64,000 bases of DNA from Dyella_B acidisoli (lineage in GTDB: Bacteria; Pseudomonadota; Gammaproteobacteria; Xanthomonadales; Rhodanobacteraceae). The position numbers were made by a program, and so were the translations under genes. The first letter of the stretch is position 1. The number at the start of each line of letters is the position of its first letter. The notes beneath the pieces are model-generated. The model worked only from the letters and a program-made list of their open reading frames with translations. It did no database searches and was not told the DNA's origin. This document shows positions 32,466 to 41,791 of this stretch, piece by piece. Location: NCBI RefSeq assembly GCF_049532895.1, contig NZ_CP064031.1, positions 1,550,001 to 1,614,000 on the forward strand, in the 5' to 3' direction.

Positions 32466-34106
32466 ATGGGGAAGGGACTTTGGGATAGAGCGTGGGTTCG
32501 CCACGTGGCCGTCGCCTTGGGGTATGGAATCCTAGCTGCGCTATTTCGGCAGTTTTCGTTTGCCCAATGGGAAATCAATGCTGGGCTCAGGGTAACAGCC
32601 CTCCTGCTTGCTCCCTATCGCTACTGGCCGGCATTGATCGTTGGTGAATCGGGCTACTACATCGGTCTCAGCTATGTTTGTTCATCCACCTGGGGTATGG
32701 CGTGGGCGCTCATTAACGTAGTTCCGGGTATGGTCTATGTGGCACCGCTCGTCTATTGGGTGCGCAAGCGCTGGCCTCCGATCACCCGAAATGCAACCCA
32801 CATCAATATGGGAAGGCTGCTCGCTTGTGCACTACTGGCGTCGGTGGCATTGGATATTCGGAATCTGGGTTCATTTTCGACAATGAAGAATCTGCCACCT
32901 GGCTACGTAGTGAACTACTACAAGTTGGCGTTGGATTACTTCATCGGTGGTTACCTGGGTATTCTCACCGTCACGCCGCTTGTATTGCTCGCTTACCAGA
33001 AAATGGTCGGCAAAAGTTGGCCTGAACTTCAAAGCAAAGCCGGAAACAGTCGTTTGCTATTTGAGAGCATTTGCCTTGGTTTTCCCGTGATGGCCTTTTT
33101 GCTGTGGATAGGTTTTAGTGCGGCACCGCACACGCCGACGCGACAAATGGCGCAAGTTGCAATGTTTCTTCCGGTTGTCTGGCTGGCGTTCCGGCACGGT
33201 TGGCAAGGTGCCTCGATTGGAGGATCAATAGCAAGTTGCGCGGTAATGCTGCTGATGCCTGAACTGCGTGATCCGATGACCATTCAGGCTGAGGCCGTCG
33301 TGGCCTTTGCTATTTCTACGATGTTGATTATGGGGGCGCGCATTGCTTCGCTCGATAAGCACGTTGAACGTGATCGCATTGATGTTCATGCCGCACTCGC
33401 CTTGGCGCAGCGCAACGTCTATCTGGGTGAGATGCAGTTGCGCATGACGTCGCAGGCGCTGGAACAAATAAAGAACAGTGTCCAGGCTGGGTTCGCGATG
33501 ATGCTGGGACGTCTGCGACATCTTCAGCCTGCCGTCGATGACCGCGGATATCAGCGGCATGCTTTGGTCGCACAGAATCAGTTGCGTAGTTTGGCCGACA
33601 GCCTCTATCCCCTTGCGTTACGAGAACGAGGGCTTCCTAGCGCCTTGCGCGAAGGCACGTTGGCACAGGTGCTCAGAGAAGCCGGATTGATATACTCATG
33701 CGATTTCCGCGGTCCGGTGAGCAAGCTTTCGCATACATTGCGTATGACGATTTATCGCGTCATTTGGGAAGCGGTTGCGGATGTTTGCGTGAAAAAGGAT
33801 ATGGGCGAAATTCAAGTTCGCGTGCGTGTTGGAGAAAGACAAGGGCGGCGAGGTGCACTTGTTGTCATCCGCTTTCGCGGTCTTCCGGCACAGCTTTCAA
33901 GCATTCATTGGGACGAATTGCTTCCAAGGATGGTGCGGGCGACCAGCGGTCTAGGTTTGCGGGCTGTGCGGGATAGAGCGGCTCTCTTCGAGGGATGTAC
34001 TCGGACTCGATCTATCCATTCCGGGCACCAGATCAGTATTCTTCTGTTCGATCCCATTGTGCCCGGCGTCGCGATAAGCCCCGCCGGGCAGTGGACGGAG
34101 TGCTAG
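32466..34106 (+). CDS. MASE1-domain sensor with degenerate histidine-kinase core (locus B)
   Basis: 546 residues, paralogous over its length to the 5353-6948 protein. The MASE1-like membrane part (GLRVTALLLAPYRYWPA) fills the first 300 residues. The helical linker and kinase-like core share exact blocks with copy A, such as MMLGRLRHLQPA and DRAALFEG. The H-box position reads ALEQIKNSVQAGF (no His), the N-box reads EAVADVCVKKD (no Asn) and no DxGxG is found. The shared C-terminal block HWDELLPRMVRATSGLGL is conserved instead. The start is preceded by AAGGGG at good spacing. It ends 7 bp from the convergent secreted protein gene, the same tail-to-tail layout as locus A. Confidence 0.82.
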   Translation: MGKGLWDRAWVRHVAVALGYGILAALFRQFSFAQWEINAGLRVTALLLAPYRYWPALIVGESGYYIGLSYVCSSTWGMAWALINVVPGMVYVAPLVYWVRKRWPPITRNATHINMGRLLACALLASVALDIRNLGSFSTMKNLPPGYVVNYYKLALDYFIGGYLGILTVTPLVLLAYQKMVGKSWPELQSKAGNSRLLFESICLGFPVMAFLLWIGFSAAPHTPTRQMAQVAMFLPVVWLAFRHGWQGASIGGSIASCAVMLLMPELRDPMTIQAEAVVAFAISTMLIMGARIASLDKHVERDRIDVHAALALAQRNVYLGEMQLRMTSQALEQIKNSVQAGFAMMLGRLRHLQPAVDDRGYQRHALVAQNQLRSLADSLYPLALRERGLPSALREGTLAQVLREAGLIYSCDFRGPVSKLSHTLRMTIYRVIWEAVADVCVKKDMGEIQVRVRVGERQGRRGALVVIRFRGLPAQLSSIHWDELLPRMVRATSGLGLRAVRDRAALFEGCTRTRSIHSGHQISILLFDPIVPGVAISPAGQWTEC

Positions 34107-34113
34107 CACACTT

Positions 34114-34566
34114 TCAATTGACGTAGCTGCATTCGGCGGGATCTGTGCATGTGCTCGCCCTTGAGGCACCAAGCGCAGTCACCCCGCTGCTCATCGGCGT
34201 AGCCGTAATCATCGTCGACCCATCACGATAGACCGTCGTAGGTTCCGCTGCCTTGATGGACATAGTGCGCGCCGCACGCTGCTGTGGCGTGGAAACGTAC
34301 TGCGACTGTCCAATCGGCAACGTAATGAACTGTCCACCCACCGTTCCGATGGCGCCAACTACGTTGCCGTTGAGATCGTTGACTTGCACGTATTTGATGC
34401 CGTTCAAGACGAACACGTAGACGTGCCAGTTAGGGCTTGCGCTTACGTCGACGGCGTTGGGCCAGGCTTGCCCTAAGCCTGTAGCCGGCGACTCCGCGGC
34501 TGCGATCACTCCAGACAGGCTCAGGCCCAGAACCATGCCGAGCGTGGCACGAGTCAGTTTGCGCAT
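34114..34566 (-). CDS. Small secreted protein, GLGQ-WPNA/CTDP family (locus B)
   Basis: 150 residues with a signal peptide (GMVLGLSLSGVIAAAES). Mature blocks are ATGLGQAWPNAVDVSASPNW, GIKYVQVNDLNGNVVGA, GGQFITLPIGQS, TVYRDGSTMITATPMSSG, and the tail CTDPAECSYVN. It aligns along its length with the 7000-7461 protein. Only 7 bp separate its stop from that of the MASE1 gene B. Function unknown; see the finding on the MASE1 modules. Confidence 0.75.
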   Translation of the reverse strand: MRKLTRATLGMVLGLSLSGVIAAAESPATGLGQAWPNAVDVSASPNWHVYVFVLNGIKYVQVNDLNGNVVGAIGTVGGQFITLPIGQSQYVSTPQQRAARTMSIKAAEPTTVYRDGSTMITATPMSSGVTALGASRASTCTDPAECSYVN

Positions 34567-34791
34567 GATGTTTCCCCTTGCTAGGTAAATGGTGAGATTT
34601 GGGTGGAACGCAATCTAGCTTCCATCCTGCGCTCAAAGAGTGATTGAGTGCGTGTCGAAAGAAGCGTCATTCAGCAGGCCATAGGGGTATGTGATGGGCC
34701 TGTGAATGCGCGTTGCGAAACTGCGCGCGTCCTCTTTGCGTAATCGGTTACCAGAAAAAGCGGACGCGCATTCTCACCATAGCCGTTGCGA

Positions 34792-35298
34792 TTAACTGCG
34801 CTTGGGCAGCTTCCATCCCGGCCGAATGAAGTGGCACGTGTAGCCATTGGGAAAGCGTTCCAGGTAATCCTGGTGTTCCGGTTCGGCTTGCCAGAAGGGA
34901 CCTGCTGGGGCGATCTCAGTGACCGCCTTGCCTGGCCAGAGGCCGGACGCATCGAGGTCGGCCACGGTGTCCTCGGCGACCTGCTCCTGCGCTTCGTTGA
35001 GATAGAAGATGGCCGAGCGGTAGCTGGTGCCGATGTCGTTACCCTGGCGATTCTTCGTGGTGGGGTCGTGGATCTGGAAGAAGAATTCCAGGATCTGGCG
35101 ATAGCTGATCTGGCTGGGATCAAACACGATCTCGATCGCTTCCGCATGCGTGCCATGGTTGCGGTACGTGGCATTGGGCACGTCGCCGCCCGTATAGCCC
35201 ACGCGCGTGGACAGCACGCCGGGATACCGCCGCAGCAGGTCCTGCATGCCCCAGAAGCAGCCGCCGGCCAGGATGGCGGTTTCGGTTTGTGCCGTCAT
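34792..35298 (-). CDS. msrA: Peptide methionine-S-sulfoxide reductase MsrA
   Basis: 168 residues with the catalytic motif GGCFWGMQDL near the N-terminus, the MsrA signature YTGGDVPNATYRNHGTHAEA, and RSAIFYLNEAQEQ. It reduces S-methionine sulfoxide in oxidised proteins using thioredoxin. No MsrB domain is fused. No resolving Cys is seen at the C-terminus (ends WKLPKRS), consistent with a short MsrA class. Confidence 0.95.
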   Translation of the reverse strand: MTAQTETAILAGGCFWGMQDLLRRYPGVLSTRVGYTGGDVPNATYRNHGTHAEAIEIVFDPSQISYRQILEFFFQIHDPTTKNRQGNDIGTSYRSAIFYLNEAQEQVAEDTVADLDASGLWPGKAVTEIAPAGPFWQAEPEHQDYLERFPNGYTCHFIRPGWKLPKRS

Positions 35299-35734
35299 GG
35301 TTTGATCCTCGATGTGTTGGGTAGCCGGTGATGGTTGGCGGCCTTGGGTGCGAGTGAATCTGTAGGCGATCCGTGGTGTTTCAATGTGCTTAGGCGTGTG
35401 CCAGGCAGGTTGTTTTGCGCCCTCCCTGTAGCTTGATTAGCGTCGAGTCTCAGTTCATCAGGATGCGCCCCCTCCCCTACGTGTAGTAGGGGAGGGATGG
35501 GGTGGGGTGAAGCAATCTGGCGTTGAATTCGAAAGACATCGCAAGCTCGTACAACCCCACCCCAACCCTCCCCTGCAAGCAGGGGAGGGAGCGGTATCTC
35601 GCATTGTCGTTGCTGCGCAGTAAACTGCTCCGGTAGCGTCCTAGCAAAGCACGCAGTTGGAGTGATTTATCTCGCATAGCCAGTGAAAACGCAGCCAGAG
35701 TGATTCGAGTGCTCGTCGAACGAAGGGAGGCTCC
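35299..35734. other. Intergenic region with mosaic repeat
   Basis: 436 bp without a supported gene. It contains the second copy of the GC-rich mosaic repeat (35469-35591) and presumably the divergent promoters of msrA and the phosphoesterase. Confidence 0.4.
35469..35591. repeat. GC-rich intergenic mosaic repeat, copy 2
   Basis: Same left end (CCCTCCCCTACGTGTAGTAG) and right end (CCCTCCCCTGCAAGCAGGGG) as 22826-22980, enclosing unrelated DNA. The ends can fold as two palindromes or pair with one another through the GGGGTGGGG/CCCCACCCC blocks. Confidence 0.85.
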
Positions 35735-36982
35735 ATGAGCGCAGAAGCAACGACCGCATCCTCGTCAGGCCAAGCCAACATCCAGCACGTATTCGTGCTG
35801 ATGCTGGAGAACCGATCATTCGATCATCTGTTTGCGTTGTCGGGCATACCCGGCATCACAGCGGCCACGTCCAAGAACAGCAATGCGTGCAACGGCACCA
35901 CTTACACGTTCTGCGGCGGCGCACCCGGCCAAATGCCTACCGATCCGGGACACGAGTTCACCGACGTGCTGGAACAGCTATGCGGAGCCGGAGCCCAGTA
36001 TCAGAAGGGCCAGGCTTATCCTGCGGTCGATAACTCCGGCTTCGTCTCGAACTACACCACCACGAAGGACGAAGGCACGCCACCGCAACCTGCCGACGTG
36101 GGCAAGATCATCAGTGGCGTTGATATCCGCACGCAGGCGCCGAATCTTTATCAATTGGCGACCGAGTTCGTACTGTGCGACGGCTGGCGCTCCTCGCTGC
36201 CGGGCCCGACCTGGCCGAACCGGTATTTTCTGCATGGTGCTTCATCGGCCGGCCTGGATCATTCGCCGACTTCAGCTGAAATGGGCGAGTGGGAAGCTGT
36301 TGATGGTTTCGCCTACCCGAACGGCTCGATCTTCGATGCATTGGGCGAGGGCAAATACCGCCTATACCAGGATGAATTCGGTTCCGCGTTCGGGCGCGTA
36401 CCACAAGTTGCATCCATCAAGGGCATCAGCTTCTTCGATGTCGATGATCTGTCGCACTTCGAAGACGACCTCAAGGCAGGCTACACCGCGAGCTACACCT
36501 TTATCGAGCCAGGCTACGGCGACATAGTGCACAGTACGTACGAGGGCGGCAGCTCACAGCATCCTATGGATGGTTTAAGCGGCGGTGATCAACTTGCGGC
36601 ACGCATCTACAACGCTATCCGCAACTCGCCGCTGTGGGAAAACAGTCTATTCGTGATTCTTTATGACGAGCACGGCGGTTTCTACGATTCCGTCAAACCC
36701 GGCAATGCAGCGCCGCCGAATGACGGTGCCGATGACAGTTTGAACACGAATGGATTTAGCTTCGACGTCTATGGTGTACGCGTGCCGGCCATCGTGGTGT
36801 CGCCATGGGTGGCGCGTGGTCACGTTGACCATACTGTCTACGATCACAGCTCGGTGCTTGCGACGCTGGCGCGTCTGTTCGGCCTTAATCCGCTGACCGA
36901 TCGCGATAAAGACGCCAAGAACCTGCTCCCGTTACTCACAAACGCCTGTCGTACGGATTGCCCGCAAAGGATTGGATCATGA
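35735..36982 (+). CDS. Phosphoesterase / phospholipase C-like protein
   Basis: 415 residues of the alkaline-phosphatase-fold phosphoesterase family that includes non-haemolytic phospholipase C and AcpA. Motifs: VLMLENRSFDHLF at the N-terminus (metal and nucleophile region), PGPTWPNRYFLHG, VILYDEHGGFYDSV and RVPAIVVSPW. No signal peptide is visible, unlike the Tat-exported PlcC, so it may be cytoplasmic or exported unusually. It is translationally coupled (ATGA) to a small downstream protein. Confidence 0.88.
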   Translation: MSAEATTASSSGQANIQHVFVLMLENRSFDHLFALSGIPGITAATSKNSNACNGTTYTFCGGAPGQMPTDPGHEFTDVLEQLCGAGAQYQKGQAYPAVDNSGFVSNYTTTKDEGTPPQPADVGKIISGVDIRTQAPNLYQLATEFVLCDGWRSSLPGPTWPNRYFLHGASSAGLDHSPTSAEMGEWEAVDGFAYPNGSIFDALGEGKYRLYQDEFGSAFGRVPQVASIKGISFFDVDDLSHFEDDLKAGYTASYTFIEPGYGDIVHSTYEGGSSQHPMDGLSGGDQLAARIYNAIRNSPLWENSLFVILYDEHGGFYDSVKPGNAAPPNDGADDSLNTNGFSFDVYGVRVPAIVVSPWVARGHVDHTVYDHSSVLATLARLFGLNPLTDRDKDAKNLLPLLTNACRTDCPQRIGS

Positions 36983-37242
36983 GCGCCATACCTTCTCCAG
37001 ATCCGCGCGACGACCAGCCGCTGCGCGACGGCACTTCACTGATGGCTTTCCTGCATGTGTTGAAGAAGGCGCATAAGGCCTTGGTTGGACCTAATGCCGC
37101 GCATCAGCGCTTTCTACTCATGTCTACGCGCGGGCATGCCAAGAAGTACATTGAAGAGATCATGCCGTTGCTGTTGAAGAAGCGCGCCGAACATCGGTTG
37201 ATGCGTGAGAAACGGCATAAAGGTCGTCAGGAAACAGCTTGA
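36979..37242 (+). CDS. Small hypothetical protein coupled to phosphoesterase
   Basis: 87 residues. The ATG overlaps the TGA of the phosphoesterase gene and AAAGGA lies just upstream. The body is helical and strongly basic at the C-terminus (LLLKKRAEHRLMREKRHKGR). No membrane segment or signal. No family recognised. Tight coupling suggests it works with the phosphoesterase, for example as a chaperone or regulator (inference). Confidence 0.65.
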   Translation: MSAIPSPDPRDDQPLRDGTSLMAFLHVLKKAHKALVGPNAAHQRFLLMSTRGHAKKYIEEIMPLLLKKRAEHRLMREKRHKGRQETA

Positions 37243-37278
37243 ATGAATCCCTCTCCGTTCGGGAGAGGGATGTGCCGC

Positions 37279-38178
37279 TCACGTCGGTAAAGGTTCCGCC
37301 ACGACCTGGCGCGCACTCAAGACCGTTCCCGCCGAAGCAATGATGACCGCGGCGATCGCAAACCATTGCAGCGCGCTCAGATGCTCATCAAGAAAGATCA
37401 TGCCGGCGAGGGCGGCAAATGCAGGCTCCAAACTCAGTAGCGTGCCGAACGTGCGGGTCGGAAGACGCGTCATGGCGATCATTTCCAAGGTGTAAGGCAA
37501 GGCAGAGCTGAGTATCGCCAAGCCCAACGCAAGCGGCAGCAGAGGCAGCGAAAACAATGCCTGCCCTGCGTGGGCAATGCCGATGGGCATCGCGAACAGC
37601 GCGGCAACCGAAGTGCCCCACGCGACAGCATTGCTCCCATACTGCGCGCCAGCCTTCTGACCCAGCACGATATACAACGCCCAACCCACGCCCGCAGCAA
37701 GCGCGTACCCCACACCGACAGGATCAAGTCGCGTCGACGTGCTTCCCGGCGGCATCAGCAATACCAACCCGATGGCCACCAGTGCCACCCATACGGCGTC
37801 CAACAAGCGACGTGAATGGAACAGAGCAAGTGCCAATGGCCCCGTGAATTCCAACGCCACGGCAATGCCCAGAGGAATGCGCTTCAGCGCCAAGTAGAAA
37901 ACAAGATTCATCACGCCGATCGACAGGCCGTATCCCCATAGCACGCGCCAGTCGCCGCCATCCTGCCGAGTTCGCCACGGGCGCCGCAGCACAAGCAACA
38001 CCAAAGCGCCGAGTCCCAATCGATAAGCCGTTGCGCCCTGCGCACCTACGGCCGGGAAGAGATGTTTGGCAATCGCCGCACCGCATTGATAGGAAGCCAT
38101 GGCGATAAGCAGGACGCCGACGGCCAGCAGCAAAGGGGTAAGCGATGTGGCACGGGCATCAGACATGTGCGTAGACAT
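37279..38178 (-). CDS. rhtA: Threonine/homoserine exporter RhtA-like (EamA)
   Basis: 299 residues with ten hydrophobic segments in two EamA repeats, close in length to E. coli RhtA (295). Characteristic segments: PLGIAVALEFTGPLALAL and SSALPYTLEMIAMTRLPTRT, with FGTLLSLEPAFAALAGMIFL, which strongly recall RhtA/YddG-type exporters. Likely role: efflux of threonine, homoserine or related amino acids. ATG at 38166 is an alternative start. Confidence 0.8.
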   Translation of the reverse strand: MSTHMSDARATSLTPLLLAVGVLLIAMASYQCGAAIAKHLFPAVGAQGATAYRLGLGALVLLVLRRPWRTRQDGGDWRVLWGYGLSIGVMNLVFYLALKRIPLGIAVALEFTGPLALALFHSRRLLDAVWVALVAIGLVLLMPPGSTSTRLDPVGVGYALAAGVGWALYIVLGQKAGAQYGSNAVAWGTSVAALFAMPIGIAHAGQALFSLPLLPLALGLAILSSALPYTLEMIAMTRLPTRTFGTLLSLEPAFAALAGMIFLDEHLSALQWFAIAAVIIASAGTVLSARQVVAEPLPT

Positions 38179-38442
38179 GGGTGTAATGGCGCGGGTGGGG
38201 AAGCCGTCGGGAAGTGTACTCGCTGGCTAAGCTCTATGCCGTTGCACGCCGATTAAATGAGCGGCCTCGGCAGACGCTAAACTTTGAAACACCGGGTGAA
38301 CGATTTCAGCAATGTGTTGCGTTGACCGGCTGAAGTCGCACCCGAAGCTGACATGTTGAGTCAAGTTTGTTTTGACTATCACGTTCAAATTAAACGTGAA
38401 TCGTCGCCGGTATCGAGTTGAGGCGAAAGGTGGTGTGCAGCC

Positions 38443-39657
38443 TCAGTTAGTCACGTTTCCATTACCAAAATCAACCAGCATTCCGTCGAGCGGCGTTTCG
38501 TTCTTGCGAGGGCCTAAGGTATGTCCTTCGCCTCCGATAACCTTGAAGTGATCGATCACATAGGGAATGCCTTCACCAACGAGCAACGGAATCTCCGTCG
38601 TTACCTCGAAGTGTAAGTGCGGTTCGCGCGCGTCTCCGGAAGCACCGATATGTGCGATGACTTCGCCGCCCCGAACGCGCTGACCTTTCTTCACCTGGAT
38701 AGTGCCTGCCTTCAGGTGGTAGTAGTGCGCGAACTGTCCATCGCCAAGATCGAGGACGATGGTATTGCCGCCGGCATTGTCGAACGTTACCGGACGCGCT
38801 GGATGAAAATCACGGTTGTGTCCGGGCGGGTTATCGGGCAATCCGTCTCGCACATACACGACGGTGGCGCCGGCAACGGCGAGAACGGGTTTGTCGTATG
38901 CGTAGTACGAACGATCGGCGTGAACGTCGCCATGGTACGGCAGCCCTTGTTCGAGTTGTTTCCAATCTACTGCGAAGCGACGAGAGACCGTCATCCTTCC
39001 GTCGACGACGAAGATTCCGCGCCGATGGTGGTTGCCCGACGCGTTGCTTGGACCATCGTCAGCGATCCAATCGGTGCCCTCGACAGGCGCAGCGAGCACC
39101 TTCAACCGAGTGCTTTGCGTGCTTACGAGTGATCCTTCGACAGTCTCGCCGTTGGTAAATGCCAAGCGCTGTATGACGTGTTCCGGCATGGATGCCTTGG
39201 ATGGCAGTGTCACCGACAGGAACAGCACTGCCGTGCCCCCGGCATTGATGTTGACGGGTTTCGCCACGTTGCTCATATCCATGACATCGTCCGTGCCGGC
39301 CATCCGCACGATCTCATTCAACGGGTACCCGGCAAAGCTCGCCAGAGGCGTCCTATCCGCTTGAGCCGCGTCGAGTACATCCACGTGATCGAGCGTGATC
39401 GGCGTATTTTCGAAATTGGTGACATCGAGTTCGTACAGAAGATGTTCGCCGTCTTCCGCGGGGAACGCAGTCGGCGCAAAGGGAACCTGTAGCTGGATTT
39501 GCGCCGGGAACGGCGACCGATTGGAGGGCGCTGATTGAACGGCTGTATCCGACGCGGATGCTATCTGACATACAGCCGAAGCGAGCAGCGTGCTCACGAC
39601 GACTGCTTTAACGAGCGATGTGATCGAAGTGATGGCATCAACAGGCATTTTCTTCAC
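38443..39657 (-). CDS. Exported M23-family metallopeptidase
   Basis: 404 residues with a signal peptide (VVVSTLLASAVCQIASAS) and a beta-rich N-terminal half of unknown type. A LytM/M23 peptidase domain from about residue 220 has RFAVDW, HADRSYYAYDKPVLAVAGA, GDGQFAHYYHLKAGTI and EPHLHFEVT. The His in HLHFE and upstream His/Asp residues would bind zinc, so it may cleave peptidoglycan cross-links or other Gly-rich peptides. It starts with GTG; AGGGAG lies upstream. Confidence 0.85.
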   Translation of the reverse strand: MKKMPVDAITSITSLVKAVVVSTLLASAVCQIASASDTAVQSAPSNRSPFPAQIQLQVPFAPTAFPAEDGEHLLYELDVTNFENTPITLDHVDVLDAAQADRTPLASFAGYPLNEIVRMAGTDDVMDMSNVAKPVNINAGGTAVLFLSVTLPSKASMPEHVIQRLAFTNGETVEGSLVSTQSTRLKVLAAPVEGTDWIADDGPSNASGNHHRRGIFVVDGRMTVSRRFAVDWKQLEQGLPYHGDVHADRSYYAYDKPVLAVAGATVVYVRDGLPDNPPGHNRDFHPARPVTFDNAGGNTIVLDLGDGQFAHYYHLKAGTIQVKKGQRVRGGEVIAHIGASGDAREPHLHFEVTTEIPLLVGEGIPYVIDHFKVIGGEGHTLGPRKNETPLDGMLVDFGNGNVTN

Positions 39658-39926
39658 GGCCTTGCACTCCCTTACAAAGCAAATGACGTGGATAACGGTG
39701 TGATTGGCGGTGGAGCGCGGCTTTGGCGCATGTATGGATGCAGCGCTTCAATCCACACGATTTGTACTGATAGATACTGTTTGAGCGCAATGTGTCAGGA
39801 GGCATATACGGAAGAATTGCAACGCTTCGAACCAGAACCAAGGAACCTGGGTTCAGGGTGCACTTTCATTGAGCGATGCGGGACTGGAAGTACACTCTGC
39901 TCCCTGGTTTGAGATTGAATGCAGAC

Positions 39927-40271
39927 ATGGCTACCAACCAAGATTTCGTCGACTACGTGACCGAACAAGTAGCACTTGGTGATCGCCTTACTCAAAAGAA
40001 GATGTTTGGCGAGTACGCCTTTTATGTTGACGGAAAAGTCGTCGCCTTCGCCTGTGACAATAGCCTCTTCGTCAAGCCATCCACGGCTGCAACAAGGCTG
40101 GCGCCAAATCTTCCTCAGCGGCCTCCTTACCCTGGTGCTAAGGACTACCTGGTTGCCGACGAGCTTCTAGACGACTCAGACCTGATTCGCCAACTTATCC
40201 TCGAGACAGCGGCGCTCATGCCGGTGCCCAAGCCCAAGAAATCGGCGTCAGCTCGCAAGTCCAGCAAGTGA
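39927..40271 (+). CDS. TfoX N-terminal-domain protein
   Basis: 114 residues. The TfoX_N pattern is clear: FVDYVTEQVALGDRLTQKKM, then FGEYAFYVDGKVVAFACDNS, LFVKPS and YPGAKDYLVADELLDDSD. It ends in a basic tail (KPKKSASARKSSK). It lacks the C-terminal TfoX domain of the competence regulator Sxy, so a role in competence cannot be assumed. ATG at 39927 is preferred over the longer frame beginning at 39876. Confidence 0.85.
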   Translation: MATNQDFVDYVTEQVALGDRLTQKKMFGEYAFYVDGKVVAFACDNSLFVKPSTAATRLAPNLPQRPPYPGAKDYLVADELLDDSDLIRQLILETAALMPVPKPKKSASARKSSK

Positions 40272-40393
40272 CTTCGGGCGTGGTCCACTTTCGATTTCGT
40301 TATCCAAGGATGGCCCGCGAATTCTGGCTTTGGGGCCTGGAGGGGCAGTGGTAAGCCACGCGCGATTTATCACGAGAAGCATAGCCGCCTCTA

Positions 40394-40433
40394 CAAACGA
40401 CAAGGCCACCGCATGCGGTGGCCTTGTCGTTTG
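40394..40433. terminator. Perfect 40-bp palindrome downstream of tRNA-Ala
   Basis: Arms of 20 bp (beginning CAAACGACAAGGCCACCGCA) are exact reverse complements. It lies just 3' of tRNA-Ala on the minus strand and 120 bp after the TfoX-like gene, so it can terminate both. It lacks a long T-tract. Confidence 0.75.
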
Positions 40434-40441
40434 ATAGAGAT

Positions 40442-40517
<76 letters not shown>

Positions 40518-40569
40518 ACGCGAGCTGCAAATGTTAGCAGCGGGGCGGGGGTAGCGCCAAGCCCTTGTG

Positions 40570-41685
40570 TTAGCTGGGCAGCAGCGCGGTGAGGCGGTCG
40601 AAAAGTACCTCACGGCGCCAGCCTTCCAGGGCATCTGGCCATTGGGCCGTCACCACGAATTCCTCCATGACGCGGCGCGAACAGAGCAGGCCGGCAGGCA
40701 GGTCGAGCTGGGTGGCCAGGGTGTCTACGTATTGCTTCATTTCGGCTAGGGCCTGTTTGGCCTTGCCTTGCGGTATGGGGGGAATGGAGCTGGTGTTGGC
40801 GATCTCTTCGCTGGTCACGGCGGGTTGCAGCAGTTCGAACAGTTCGGCGCGTTGCTGGGAGCGCAGCGCGCGCTGGCCGGCGGTGCGTTGTTCCAGCTCG
40901 TCAAGACGCTTAGGGGGTTGCTGGGCGATGTTGAGGGCAAGGGCGTCTTCCAGTAGCCACGGACGCGGCTTGTCCAGCAGCCGTGCGGTAGCGTCGCGCC
41001 ATAGCAGAATGCGCCGCAGCCGCGCCTGTTGTTCGCGCGGCCATTCGGCGGCGCCTCTATAGGCCTGTTGCGGCTGTGGATCGCTTTCGCGCGAGCAGCT
41101 CTTGCGCTTGAGCCGTTCGCAGTCTTCCGCGTGCCACGCAGTGCGATCGCGTTGCGCCAAGCGCGTGGTGAGCTGTTGATGGATGCTTTCCAGATACACC
41201 ACGTCGAGCGTGGCGTAATCACGCTGCGAAGCGGTGAGCGGACGCTGCAGCCAATCCGAGCGCGTTTCACCTTTGTCGAGCTCCGCGCCCACCAGTTCCG
41301 CCACCAACGCGCGATAGCTGAGGCCGAGCCCCATGCCCACTAAGGCTGCCGCGATCTGTGTATCGAACAGTACTCGCGGGCCTTGCGGCAGCCAGGGCGA
41401 GAGCGTTTCCAGATCTTCGCTGGCGCTGTGCATCAGCGTGATCACATTCGCACTTTCCAGTGGCTGCAATGCCGTACCGATGTCGAAGGCAAGTGGATCG
41501 ACCAGTGCATAGCGCCCGTTCAAGCCCAATTGCAGCAGTGCCAATTGAGGATAGAAGGTATTGCGACGCATGAACTCTGTGTCGAGGCCGAGCACTGCAC
41601 CGGCCGGCAGCTCGGCCAGCCATTGTTCAAGTTCGCTGCGTTGTGCGATCCAATCTGCCTGGGGCGGCGGTGAGAGCAGGGGCAT
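40570..41685 (-). CDS. rnd: Ribonuclease D
   Basis: 371 residues. DEDD-type 3'-5' exonuclease with Exo I GLDTEFMRR, Exo II LMHSASEDLETL and Exo III QRDYATLDVVYL, followed by an HRDC-type region (RRILLWRDATARLLDKPRPW). RNase D matures tRNA 3' ends; here it lies next to tRNA-Ala. Transcribed on the same strand as the tRNA, upstream of it. Confidence 0.93.
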   Translation of the reverse strand: MPLLSPPPQADWIAQRSELEQWLAELPAGAVLGLDTEFMRRNTFYPQLALLQLGLNGRYALVDPLAFDIGTALQPLESANVITLMHSASEDLETLSPWLPQGPRVLFDTQIAAALVGMGLGLSYRALVAELVGAELDKGETRSDWLQRPLTASQRDYATLDVVYLESIHQQLTTRLAQRDRTAWHAEDCERLKRKSCSRESDPQPQQAYRGAAEWPREQQARLRRILLWRDATARLLDKPRPWLLEDALALNIAQQPPKRLDELEQRTAGQRALRSQQRAELFELLQPAVTSEEIANTSSIPPIPQGKAKQALAEMKQYVDTLATQLDLPAGLLCSRRVMEEFVVTAQWPDALEGWRREVLFDRLTALLPS

Positions 41686-41791
41686 GTTCGTTCCTTGAGA
41701 TCACGGAACAAGCAACTCGCGATTGCCCCGTCATCGATGGTGCCATATGGTAAGCAGCGAACCATAGCAGGCCAGCCACGGAACGCCCACC

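Noticed and set aside
5353..34106. Diguanylate cyclase function for the MASE1 proteins
   Set aside because: MASE1 is often fused to GGDEF domains, but neither protein contains GGDEF or EAL motifs.
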